Shown: positions 6,361 to 13,272 of the stretch, in pieces
Position numbering within the stretch: the first letter of the stretch is position 1
How the letters are laid out: the number at the start of each line of letters is the position of its first letter
DNA from: Alphaproteobacteria bacterium
Lineage (GTDB): Bacteria > Pseudomonadota > Alphaproteobacteria > Micavibrionales > UBA1664
Direction of reading: 5' to 3'
Assembly: GCA_030427215.1 (NCBI GenBank)
Contig: JAUHXB010000010.1
Location: forward strand, 1 to 13,272
Length of the DNA stretch: 13,272 bases
Program-made: the position numbers and the translations under genes
Notes under the pieces: generated by a model
The model's database searches: none
Told to the model about the DNA's origin: nothing
Seen by the model: only the letters and a program-made list of their open reading frames with translations

Positions 6361-8291
6361 CAAAAGCCGAAGAGTATTACAAACAAGAAAATTATGCCGA
6401 GGCTGAAAATATATGCCTTCAAATGATGGGGGCTGGTGATAATAATGTTGACGCGTTGCGATTACAATCGCTTGTCATGTTAAAAACAAATCGTGTCCAA
6501 CAAGGGTTTGAGTTTTTAAAGCTTGCTTTGGAACAAGACCCAAATAGTGCAGACAACAATCTTGCACTAGGTCATTATTCGCTGGCACTCAATAATATTC
6601 CCGCGGCCATCAATGCATTTATAAGGGTTCACGAGGTTGATCCAACCAATACGGAGGCCTTACTTTATCTTGGTGATCTGCATTCTATTTTAAAAGATTG
6701 GAATAAGGTCGTTGTCTTTTTTGCGCTGTATATCAATTTGGATGCCTCAAATGCTATGCTGAATCAGATGTATACCAACACTTTGGCGAAATGCGTTTTC
6801 AAGGGATGTTCTGATGTCCAAAAATCCGCGATGGAAAAAGTTTTGCTGGACGATCGCGTCGATGCCGAAAAAATGCATGCTGTGTGGATGTATATGATTG
6901 GCAACATGCCTGATTATAAGGTATTAAGGCAAGCCACCGAACAACAATCTTTTGATTTAGACGCCTTACAGGCTTGCCTGAATTCCACATTCTTTGCAAA
7001 AGGAATAGAGCGATTACGCCAAAAAAACCCAACGATGGAGGTGGCATTAACCGCACTACGCCATGCCTATTTGGCACGCGCCAACAGTGGTAATATTTTG
7101 GATGATCATCGAACATTTTTATTTTCCCTATCCATGCAATCATGGATTAACGAATATGTGTTTTACGTTACCGATGAGGAGCTGGCATGGCTTAAAGATA
7201 TTAAAAACAATATTGAAAACCGGATTGAAACGGGCGCAACGAATGATCAAATTATTCCATTAATCTATCTTTATGCCTGTTACGATTCTCCGTTTAATCT
7301 TAAGGGAATATCAGATTATTCAAAAAAAATTGATGATGATGACTTTCAATATTTTGTTCAAATCCAAATCAACGATGTCATTGAGGAGCAGGCTATCAAA
7401 AAAACGATTCCTGCTCTCACCGATATTGATGATCTGGTGTCTGTTGATGTTCAAAATATGTACGAGGAAAGCCCATACCCCAGACGCACAAACCCTGTCA
7501 TCATTGATAAAGCCAAGGTCGACACAACGCCATACGACATCTTATTTGCAGGGTGCGGAACAGGGTTTCAAGTTTTGGGATTTTCCCAACAATTTCCAAA
7601 TTCAAAATATACTGGAGTGGATTTAAGCCTGAGCAGCCTTGCCTATGCCATTCGTCAAACAAATCAAAAAAACGACCTTGCCGATGATCAAATGCGATAT
7701 GCCCAGGCCGATATTTTAAAATTAGATCAATTACCAGATCGATATGACCGCATTTATTGCACGGGTGTTTTGCACCATATGGATGACCCTGAAAAAGGGT
7801 TAGCCGTTTTGAAAAATATACTCAAACCAAATGGCGAAATGCGTTTGGCGCTTTACAGTGAAACCGCCCGTAAAGAGATTGTCCAAGCAAGGGATTATAT
7901 TGCCCAACAGGGCTATACCCAATCAAAGGCTGACATACGCCAATTTCGCCACGATATTTTAAAACAGGCTTTTCAAAGTGATTGCCCAGATTTTATCAAG
8001 ATTCTTACTCAAATCCCCGATTTCTATACATTATCCGAATGTCGTGATTTGGTTTTTCATGTACAGGAACATCGATACAGCATTCCACAACTCATGGATA
8101 TGTTGGATCGTCATGATTTGGAATTCATATCTTTTAATATTTCACAAAGCAATATTAAGGATAAATTCTTGGAACATTTTCCCGAGGAAAATGCCATTCT
8201 CGACCCTATGAAATGGCACGACTATGAACAAATTGAATCATACATTTTTGCGGGCATGTATGATTTTAATGTAAGACATAAAGAAAAATGA
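6354..8291 (+). CDS. TPR-repeat protein fused to a class I SAM-dependent methyltransferase
   Basis: 645 residues in three parts. Residues ~1-134 form about four tetratricopeptide repeats (for example ALGHYSLALNNIPAAINAFI and LYLGDLHSILKDW), a protein-binding scaffold. Residues ~135-360 form a helical region I cannot assign; it carries QSWINEYVFYVTDEE. From MYEESPYPRR (369-378) onward there is a methyltransferase. Motif I is AGCGTG (399-404), the ribose-binding acidic residue is D423 in GVDLS, and the post-I region is followed by YCTGVLHHMDDPEKGL and LKPNGEMRLALYS, all typical of the methyltransferase 11/12 type. The substrate is unknown; such TPR fusions may modify proteins, glycans or small molecules. 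There is no signal peptide, so it is cytoplasmic. The stop overlaps the trmJ start as ATGA, so the two are co-translated. The start lacks a ribosome site. Confidence 0.85.
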   Translation: MISKAEEYYKQENYAEAENICLQMMGAGDNNVDALRLQSLVMLKTNRVQQGFEFLKLALEQDPNSADNNLALGHYSLALNNIPAAINAFIRVHEVDPTNTEALLYLGDLHSILKDWNKVVVFFALYINLDASNAMLNQMYTNTLAKCVFKGCSDVQKSAMEKVLLDDRVDAEKMHAVWMYMIGNMPDYKVLRQATEQQSFDLDALQACLNSTFFAKGIERLRQKNPTMEVALTALRHAYLARANSGNILDDHRTFLFSLSMQSWINEYVFYVTDEELAWLKDIKNNIENRIETGATNDQIIPLIYLYACYDSPFNLKGISDYSKKIDDDDFQYFVQIQINDVIEEQAIKKTIPALTDIDDLVSVDVQNMYEESPYPRRTNPVIIDKAKVDTTPYDILFAGCGTGFQVLGFSQQFPNSKYTGVDLSLSSLAYAIRQTNQKNDLADDQMRYAQADILKLDQLPDRYDRIYCTGVLHHMDDPEKGLAVLKNILKPNGEMRLALYSETARKEIVQARDYIAQQGYTQSKADIRQFRHDILKQAFQSDCPDFIKILTQIPDFYTLSECRDLVFHVQEHRYSIPQLMDMLDRHDLEFISFNISQSNIKDKFLEHFPEENAILDPMKWHDYEQIESYIFAGMYDFNVRHKEK

Positions 8292-9010
8292 CACATACTC
8301 CTGCAATTATTCTTGTCGCCCCGCAATTGGGTGAAAATATCGGTATGGTGGCGCGCGCCATGTTGAATTGTGGGCTGACCGATTTGCGGATTGTGAATCC
8401 GCGGGATGGATGGCCGTCCGATCATGCAAACCGCGCCTCATCGGGTGCATTGGAAAAGGGCGTTATCGCGCGTGTGTTTGATACAACCGCCGATGCCGTC
8501 TCTGATTTGCATTTCACATTAGCAACAACCGCTCGCCCTCGGGATATGATTAAGGATGTTTACACGGCAACAAGCGCAATGGAAACCGCGCATGCCAAAA
8601 TAACGGACGGGCAGGGGGTTGGCGTGTTATTCGGCGCGGAGCGAACGGGTTTGGAAAATGAAGACATCGCGCTCGCTTCCGCTATCATCACAATTCCCCT
8701 TAACCCTGATTTTTCATCGTTGAATTTGGCGCAGGCGGTGTTGTTGGTCGCTTATGAATTTATGATTCAAGGCGACAAAACACCCGATAAACAATTCATG
8801 ACTGGAAAAACCGATATCGCATCCGCCGATACGATTGACCAATTCACGGGGCGATTGATTGACGGTTTATCCGATAATGGCTTTTTCAAATCCCCCGATA
8901 TGCGCCCAACGGTTGAGCGAAACCTGATCAATTTATTTGCACGTCAAACATGGACGGATCAGGACATTAAAACACTTCAAGGTGTGTTGTCGTCTTTCAT
9001 TAAAAAATAA
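8288..9010 (+). CDS. trmJ: TrmJ-type tRNA (cytidine/uridine-32) 2'-O-methyltransferase
   Basis: 240-residue SPOUT-class (SpoU/TrmH) RNA methyltransferase. Knot motifs in order: ENIGMVARAMLNCGL (motif 1, residues 16-30), VLFGAERTGLENEDI (motif 2, about 112-127) and IPLNPDFSSLNLAQAVLLVA (motif 3, about 137-156). The early residues MTHTPAIILVAPQLGENIG, and a C-terminal helical extension after the knot domain, match the TrmJ subfamily. TrmJ 2'-O-methylates position 32 of the tRNA anticodon loop in the E. coli enzyme. Exact substrate specificity is inferred; another TrmH-family RNA target cannot be excluded. Translation is probably coupled to the upstream TPR-methyltransferase by the ATGA overlap. 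No intrinsic terminator follows; an SOS box begins 4 bases after the stop. Confidence 0.88.
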   Translation: MTHTPAIILVAPQLGENIGMVARAMLNCGLTDLRIVNPRDGWPSDHANRASSGALEKGVIARVFDTTADAVSDLHFTLATTARPRDMIKDVYTATSAMETAHAKITDGQGVGVLFGAERTGLENEDIALASAIITIPLNPDFSSLNLAQAVLLVAYEFMIQGDKTPDKQFMTGKTDIASADTIDQFTGRLIDGLSDNGFFKSPDMRPTVERNLINLFARQTWTDQDIKTLQGVLSSFIKK

Positions 9011-9013
9011 TAT

Positions 9014-9028
9014 GTTCTTGACTTGTTC
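9014..9028 (+). promoter_or_regulatory. LexA (SOS) box of the alphaproteobacterial type
   Basis: GTTC (9014-9017), seven bases, GTTC (9025-9028) exactly fits the GTTC-N7-GTTC direct repeat known as the LexA operator in Alphaproteobacteria. It is 28 bases before the polymerase start and overlaps promoter-like sequence: TTGACT at 9018-9023, and TTGTCG (8987-8992) with TATGTT (9011-9016) at 18-base spacing. LexA binding there would block transcription until DNA damage. Confidence 0.75.
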
Positions 9029-9052
9029 TTAATTAAATGAGAAAAAGAACAA
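9023..9052. repeat. Perfect 8-bp inverted repeat upstream of the polymerase gene
   Basis: TTGTTCTT (9023-9030) and its exact complement AAGAACAA (9045-9052) are separated by 14 bases. The left arm includes the second half of the SOS box, and the right arm ends three bases before the ATG. It could be a second regulator site, an extra inverted LexA half-site, or an mRNA hairpin at the ribosome site. Confidence 0.6.
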
Positions 9053-9055
9053 ATA

Positions 9056-10315
9056 ATGAACAATAAAAATGTACAATGGATGTTTGTGGATATGAACAGC
9101 TTCTTCGCCAGCGTGGAGCAGCAAGAAAATCCGCGCCTTGCGGGGCAACCCGTGGCGGTTGTGCCATCCATGACCGAACATACATGCGCGATTGCGGCCT
9201 CTTACGAGGCGAAATCATACGGCGTAAAAACAGGAACAATCATTCGTGATGCATTGGATATGTGTCCCCATCTGCATTGCGTTCCTGCGCGCCATGATGT
9301 GTATGTTGATTACCATCATCGTATTTTGGAAGAGGCTGTGAAGCATACCCCCCTTACCAAAGTCTGGTCGGTGGATGAATTTTCATCACGTTTGACGCCT
9401 GATAACCAATCAGTGGATCGCGCAATTGCGATTTCAAATCGTTTAAAGGCGGGGTTAGCGGATAATGTTGGGCACCATGTGAAATGTTCCATCGGGCTGG
9501 CGCCCAATGCCTATTTGGCGAAGGTGGCAACGGACATGCAAAAACCGGATGGATTGGTCGTTCTCACCCCTGATATTTTGCAGGATGCTTTGTTTCCTCT
9601 GAGCCTCACTGACTTTCCAGGGATTGGTGAAAACATGCAACGCCGTTTAAACAAAGGCGGGATATGGACGGTGGAGCATTTATGGAACACACAACCGAAA
9701 CAGCTCCGTAAAATTTGGGGTTCGGTTGAGGGGGAGAAGTTTTGGTATAAAATCCGCGGGCATGATGTTCCTGATCAGGCTCACAACAAGGTCATGGTGG
9801 GGCATAGCCGCGTTTTGGACCCTGCGCATCGATCCCCCGATATGGCGAAACAAATTGCCCGACGCCTAACGGTCAAGGCCGCGCAACGGCTGCGCCGTTA
9901 TGGCATGGTTGCAGGCGCATTCCGATTAAGTGTAACGACAACGGAACGTGAAAAATGGGGCGTGGATGTACGCCTTGACCATGTGGATGATAATTTATCA
10001 TTTATCCAAACGCTCAATCATTTATGGGGCAGGATGACGCATGAATTTAACCCGTGGCGATTGAAAAAGGTGAGCGTCATTATGCATGACCTGCGCAAAC
10101 CCGAAACGGTGACGGCGGATTTATTCTCAATTTCAAATACTCGCCAACACCAACGGCGCGTTGCGGCGGAATTATCGGCGGGGATGGATGCGCTCAATAA
10201 AAAATATGGGGCCAACACATGTCATTTCGGGGCGTGCCCATCAACATTGGCGGGGTATGTCGGTACAAAAATCGCCTTTTCCCGCATCCCCGATCAAGCC
10301 GAATTTTGGGAGTGA
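9056..10315 (+). CDS. Y-family (DinB/UmuC-type) translesion DNA polymerase
   Basis: 419-residue error-prone polymerase that copies across damaged bases. Catalytic residues are intact: D12 in FVDMNSFFASVEQ and D107-E108 in WSVDEF. F17 stands at the steric-gate position that excludes ribonucleotides. SYEAKSYGVKTGT (49-61) is the finger-domain motif. A helix-hairpin-helix around DFPGIGENMQRRLNKGG (about 184-201) belongs to the thumb; the little-finger domain follows. TADLF (353-357) resembles the beta-clamp pentapeptide QL(S/D)LF. The C-terminus IAFSRIPDQAEFWE suggests the UmuC/ImpB-MucB-SamB branch more than classical DinB. It is not ImuB, which has lost its catalytic acids. There is no umuD, imuA or dnaE2 next to it. 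The SOS box upstream predicts induction by DNA damage. The ribosome site is weak (AAGAA). Confidence 0.9.
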   Translation: MNNKNVQWMFVDMNSFFASVEQQENPRLAGQPVAVVPSMTEHTCAIAASYEAKSYGVKTGTIIRDALDMCPHLHCVPARHDVYVDYHHRILEEAVKHTPLTKVWSVDEFSSRLTPDNQSVDRAIAISNRLKAGLADNVGHHVKCSIGLAPNAYLAKVATDMQKPDGLVVLTPDILQDALFPLSLTDFPGIGENMQRRLNKGGIWTVEHLWNTQPKQLRKIWGSVEGEKFWYKIRGHDVPDQAHNKVMVGHSRVLDPAHRSPDMAKQIARRLTVKAAQRLRRYGMVAGAFRLSVTTTEREKWGVDVRLDHVDDNLSFIQTLNHLWGRMTHEFNPWRLKKVSVIMHDLRKPETVTADLFSISNTRQHQRRVAAELSAGMDALNKKYGANTCHFGACPSTLAGYVGTKIAFSRIPDQAEFWE

Positions 10316-10345
10316 AAGAATGTTGGACAACTACCCCCTGTTGCC

Positions 10346-10365
10346 GTCCCTGCGAAGGCAGGGAT
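10346..10365. repeat. REP-like short palindrome between converging genes
   Basis: TCCCTGC (10347-10353), tetraloop GAAG, GCAGGGA (10358-10364): a 7-bp perfect stem plus one G-T pair, in the 58-base gap between the polymerase gene and rpoD. Its form, CGTCCCTGCGAAGGCAGGGA, resembles dispersed intergenic palindromes of many proteobacteria. No T-run follows on either strand, so it is not a standard terminator, though it may stop or protect the 3' ends of both messages. Confidence 0.55.
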
Positions 10366-10373
10366 CTAAAACA

Positions 10374-12365
10374 TCAAGTATCCAAAAAGCTCCGCAACTT
10401 CCGTGACCTTGATGGGTGTTTTAATTTCCTCAGGGCTTTGGCCTCAATCTGCCTAATCCGTTCGCGCGTTACGTTGAATTGTTGTCCAACCTCTTCCAAC
10501 GTGTGGTCCGTATTCATGCCAATCCCAAAACGCATTCTTAGAACGCGTTCCTCACGTGGAGTAAGCGACGCCAAAACACGCGTCGTTGTTTCACGCAAAT
10601 TCGAATGGATGGCACTATCCATGGGATTGAGGGCATTTTTATCCTCGATGAAATCACCAAGATTTGAATCTTCCTCATCACCAACGGGTGTTTCCAATGA
10701 CACAGGCTCTTTAGCGATTTTCAAAACCTTGCGGACCTTGTCTAAAGGCATATGCAGGCGTTTTGCCAATTCTTCCGGTGTTGGTTCACGACCAATTTCA
10801 TGCATCATTTGACGCGATGTCCGAACCAGTTTGTTGATCGTTTCAATCATGTGAACAGGGATACGAATTGTGCGGGCCTGATCCGCGATAGACCGCGTAA
10901 TCGCCTGACGAATCCACCATGTCGCATATGTTGAAAATTTATAACCACGACGATATTCAAATTTATCAACCGCCTTCATCAAACCGATATTCCCTTCCTG
11001 AATCAAATCAAGGAATTGAAGCCCGCGGTTTGTGTATTTTTTCGCAATGGAAATCACAAGACGCAAATTCGCCTCGACCATTTCCTTTTTCGCGCGGGCG
11101 GCCTCGCGCTCACCCTTTTGAACGGTAGACACGATACGGCGAAATTCGGATATAGGCAGGCCAGCCTCTTCAGATGTGGCGGCGATTTCTTCGCGCATCT
11201 TTTCAATTTTATCTTTATTCTTACCGATAAAATCAGCCCAGCCCTTGCTTTTGCTTTTGGCCATGTCTGTGATCCATTTTGGATCCATTTCGCGACCATA
11301 ATAATTTTCAAGGAAATCCTCACGTTTGACCTTTGAATCAATGGCCATACGCATCATTTGCCCCTCAATCGCAACCATATTGCGGTTGGTTTTGTATAAG
11401 CGATCTAATAATTGTTCAATACGTGCAGGGTGCAAATTGATGGTGTTCATCAATGCAACCATGTCTTCTTTTAATTTCTCGTATTTTTTCTTTGTCGCAT
11501 CATCAACGGTTTTCCCTGATGTCAGCGCCTCAATCCGTTTATCTGTTACGGCAGACATTTTTTTATATGTTTTGCGGATATTGTTAAAAATATCATAAAC
11601 GCCGGGTGCGACTTCCTCTTCCATCGCAACAAGTGACATGGCCACGGCATCTTCACCTTCGCCGTCGCTATTTTCACCGTCTTCGCCTTCGGCCTTTTCA
11701 TCATCGTCATCATCTTCGGCGTCGGCACCGTCTAACGCTTCGGGGTCGGATTCCGGGTCAACATCTTGGCCTTGGGAATAAGTTGTTTCCAAATCAATCA
11801 CTTCGCGTAAAAGAATGTCACCTTTTTCCAAAGCTTCGTGCCACGCAATAATCGATTGAATAGCCAGTGGAGATTCACAAATCCCGCCAATCATCATTTC
11901 ACGACCGGCCTCAATCCGCTTGGCAATCGCAATCTCACCCTCACGAGATAGCAATTCAACCGTTCCCATTTCACGTAAATACATGCGCACAGGGTCATCG
12001 GTTCGTCCTAAATCATCATTTTTAACGTTGCCTTTAACAACGCCATGTTCTTCGCCATCATCGGCCTTCGCGGTTGGCTCGTCATCTTCTTCATCAACAT
12101 CATCGGAATCAACCATGTTAACACCGCTGTCATTAATGACTGACATGATGTCTTCGATTTGATCTGATGAATAGGTGTCATCAGGTAACATTATATTGAG
12201 TTGATCATGGGTCAGGTAGCCCTGCTTTTTCCCCATATCGATAATGGCCTTGGTGATTTTGGCCATGTCCTTGGCGGAGGTCGCCCCAACCTTTGATTTT
12301 GTTTCCTCTTCGGAATTATCGTTATCGATGTCTTGATTATCTTTATTTTTCAATGCGGTGCCCAT
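10374..12365 (-). CDS. rpoD: RNA polymerase primary sigma factor RpoD (sigma-70)
   Basis: 663-residue housekeeping sigma factor that directs RNA polymerase to -35/-10 promoters. Region 1.1 is about 31-86 ([19 protein letters not shown]) and region 1.2 about 122-155 ([20 protein letters not shown]). A long non-conserved region follows to about 420. Region 2 is 423-496, with [20 protein letters not shown] and the -10-reading [17 protein letters not shown]. Region 3 is about 497-585, and region 4, with the -35 helix-turn-helix, about 597-655 ([20 protein letters not shown]). The C-terminus [11 protein letters not shown] is diagnostic. The insert at 203-239 is unusually acidic (21 of 37 residues Asp or Glu). 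In-frame stops just upstream make 12365 the first possible start; AAGGA is 15 bases away, rather far, with a GAG eight bases away. It lies 34 bases after dnaG, as in the macromolecular synthesis operon. Confidence 0.98.
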   Translation of the reverse strand: MGTALKNKDNQDIDNDNSEEETKSKVGATSAKDMAKITKAIIDMGKKQGYLTHDQLNIMLPDDTYSSDQIEDIMSVINDSGVNMVDSDDVDEEDDEPTAKADDGEEHGVVKGNVKNDDLGRTDDPVRMYLREMGTVELLSREGEIAIAKRIEAGREMMIGGICESPLAIQSIIAWHEALEKGDILLREVIDLETTYSQGQDVDPESDPEALDGADAEDDDDDEKAEGEDGENSDGEGEDAVAMSLVAMEEEVAPGVYDIFNNIRKTYKKMSAVTDKRIEALTSGKTVDDATKKKYEKLKEDMVALMNTINLHPARIEQLLDRLYKTNRNMVAIEGQMMRMAIDSKVKREDFLENYYGREMDPKWITDMAKSKSKGWADFIGKNKDKIEKMREEIAATSEEAGLPISEFRRIVSTVQKGEREAARAKKEMVEANLRLVISIAKKYTNRGLQFLDLIQEGNIGLMKAVDKFEYRRGYKFSTYATWWIRQAITRSIADQARTIRIPVHMIETINKLVRTSRQMMHEIGREPTPEELAKRLHMPLDKVRKVLKIAKEPVSLETPVGDEEDSNLGDFIEDKNALNPMDSAIHSNLRETTTRVLASLTPREERVLRMRFGIGMNTDHTLEEVGQQFNVTRERIRQIEAKALRKLKHPSRSRKLRSFLDT

Positions 12366-12399
12366 AAACTTTACTCATTATCCTTTTTTGGAATCTATA

Positions 12400-13272
12400 T
12401 CAAACTGCGACCCTGTCCAGCAGTTCTTTCAAACCTGTTTCAATTGCCTCGGATGCATCAATGTCAAAAACATAAGATGCATGAAGCTTCATATCCATAT
12501 TCAGGCTGGCAATTTGATCCCCGTTTATGCCTTTATTTTCCAAGGCTTCTAATAACTTTTCGTGGGTAATGCCGCTTGTATCAGAAAGTATTGATATAAC
12601 ATTTTGACGTAGGCCGTCAAGGGCAGGATTATCACATTTAAAACCCGCCAATTGTTCCTCGTAAACATCATAAAATATCGGATTACGAATAATAATCCCC
12701 AAAATTAGGCGCGAAGGCAAATCCCGATTCGCATTTGGGCGTTTCATTTGGATGGATGGCACGGCATTTTGACGCGATTTATTGCGCGATCCCCCTCTAA
12801 AATTTTGATAAAATTTATCCTTAAGGATTTGGCGATAGGATTGTTGAATATTGCGATCGGCAATTTGAACAACCATCCGCTCTATACCATCCATCAGTGA
12901 TGCGCGGGATTCAGGGCGTGAAAAATCTTTGCCCGTGACCAAGGTTCGCCATATCATATCATGCAAGGGGATTGATTGATCGATAATGCTCTGCATCGCT
13001 GGTGCGCCCTTGATCCTTAAAACATCATCGGGGTCTTGGCCTTGGGGCATAAAGGCAAATCGCGCGGATACACCAGGACGCAAAATTGGCAAAATGCGTT
13101 CCATCGCCCGAACAGCGGCGCGTTGCCCTGCATTATCACCATCAAAACAGAGGATTGGTTCTTTAATCTGATCAATCTCGTCCGTTCGGATCATATCCCA
13201 CAATAATGTGATTTGCGTTTCGGTAATTGCCGTGCCCAATGGTGCGACCGCGCCTTTAAACCCAGATTGGCT
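12400..13272 (-). CDS. dnaG: DNA primase DnaG, C-terminal 290 residues (5' end beyond window)
   Basis: Primase makes the RNA primers for lagging-strand synthesis at the replication fork. The frame is open to the window edge, so the zinc-binding domain and the first part of the catalytic core are missing. The visible part begins in the TOPRIM fold: GAVAPLGTAITETQ, then CFDGDNAG with the metal-binding pair D44 and D46 (numbering from the window edge), followed by RFAFMPQGQDPDDVLR. After a basic linker (GGSRNKSRQN) comes the helical C-terminal domain that contacts the replicative helicase DnaB, ending ELLDRVAV. TTG at 13239 is an internal leucine, not a start. rpoD follows on the same strand after 34 bases; this order is widely conserved. 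Confidence 0.96.
   Translation of the reverse strand, partial: SQSGFKGAVAPLGTAITETQITLLWDMIRTDEIDQIKEPILCFDGDNAGQRAAVRAMERILPILRPGVSARFAFMPQGQDPDDVLRIKGAPAMQSIIDQSIPLHDMIWRTLVTGKDFSRPESRASLMDGIERMVVQIADRNIQQSYRQILKDKFYQNFRGGSRNKSRQNAVPSIQMKRPNANRDLPSRLILGIIIRNPIFYDVYEEQLAGFKCDNPALDGLRQNVISILSDTSGITHEKLLEALENKGINGDQIASLNMDMKLHASYVFDIDASEAIETGLKELLDRVAV

Noticed and set aside
9056..10315. ImuB (inactive Y-family protein of the imuA-imuB-dnaE2 mutasome)
   Set aside because: D12, D107 and E108 are all present and no imuA or dnaE2 lies next to it, so it reads as an active polymerase.
10346..10365. Intrinsic terminator for rpoD or the polymerase gene
   Set aside because: No U-tract follows the hairpin on either strand; reported as a REP-like repeat instead.
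10219..10812. Long plus-strand open frame over the polymerase end and rpoD (197 codons)
   Set aside because: It lies antisense to the conserved rpoD regions 2-4 and carries no recognisable domain; it is a shadow of rpoD codon structure.
11606..11851. Plus-strand frame rich in Arg, His and Leu
   Set aside because: It is the complement of the acidic Asp/Glu codon block of rpoD, a translation artefact.
12343..12378. 11-codon out-of-frame reading frame overlapping the rpoD start on the minus strand
   Set aside because: Its AAGGA is only 2 bases from the ATG, too close for initiation, and the peptide shows no recognisable feature.

Overview
The window looks like ordinary chromosomal DNA from a moderately AT-leaning alphaproteobacterium. 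The best clue is a direct-repeat SOS box, GTTC-N7-GTTC, in front of a Y-family DNA polymerase gene; this is the LexA site described for Alphaproteobacteria. The style of GluRS, RpoD and DnaG agrees. The order or genus cannot be fixed by eye; an uncultured lineage near Rhodospirillales/Micavibrionales is only a guess. I see no insertion sequence, prophage, CRISPR array, rRNA or integrase, and no intergenic gap longer than about 200 bases.

Layout. (1) Positions 1-3321, plus strand: a tight run of gltX (5' end missing), a ZntB/CorA-type metal transporter, thiamine diphosphokinase and an AhpD-like CXXC protein. The junctions are ATGA overlaps or a 4-base gap, and a bidirectional terminator closes the run. 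(2) Positions 3340-3929, minus strand: mscL preceded by a CAT-anticodon tRNA with its own promoter. (3) Positions 3958-4808: a membrane-anchored protein made only of two PAS domains. Its promoter places the transcription start on the A of the ATG, so its mRNA is probably leaderless. (4) Positions 4819-5642: rpsD (S4) with a strong promoter, a leader of about 115 nt and a terminator. (5) Positions 5703-6310: an exported EF-hand protein, closed by a terminator nearly identical to the rpsD one. (6) Positions 6341-9010: a TPR plus SAM-methyltransferase fusion that overlaps a TrmJ-type tRNA methyltransferase gene. (7) Positions 9014-10315: the Y-family polymerase with its SOS box. (8) Positions 10374-13272, minus strand: rpoD and the 3' part of dnaG, the conserved dnaG-rpoD pair of the macromolecular synthesis operon.

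Most of the window is core information processing (GluRS, S4, TrmJ, sigma-70, primase, tRNA) with accessory genes between. The less ordinary parts are the PAS-PAS protein with a predicted leaderless mRNA, the TPR-methyltransferase with a dyad over its -10 and start codon, the EF-hand gene between twin terminators, and the SOS-controlled polymerase. I did not find a clearly new multi-gene system; the findings are modest leads.
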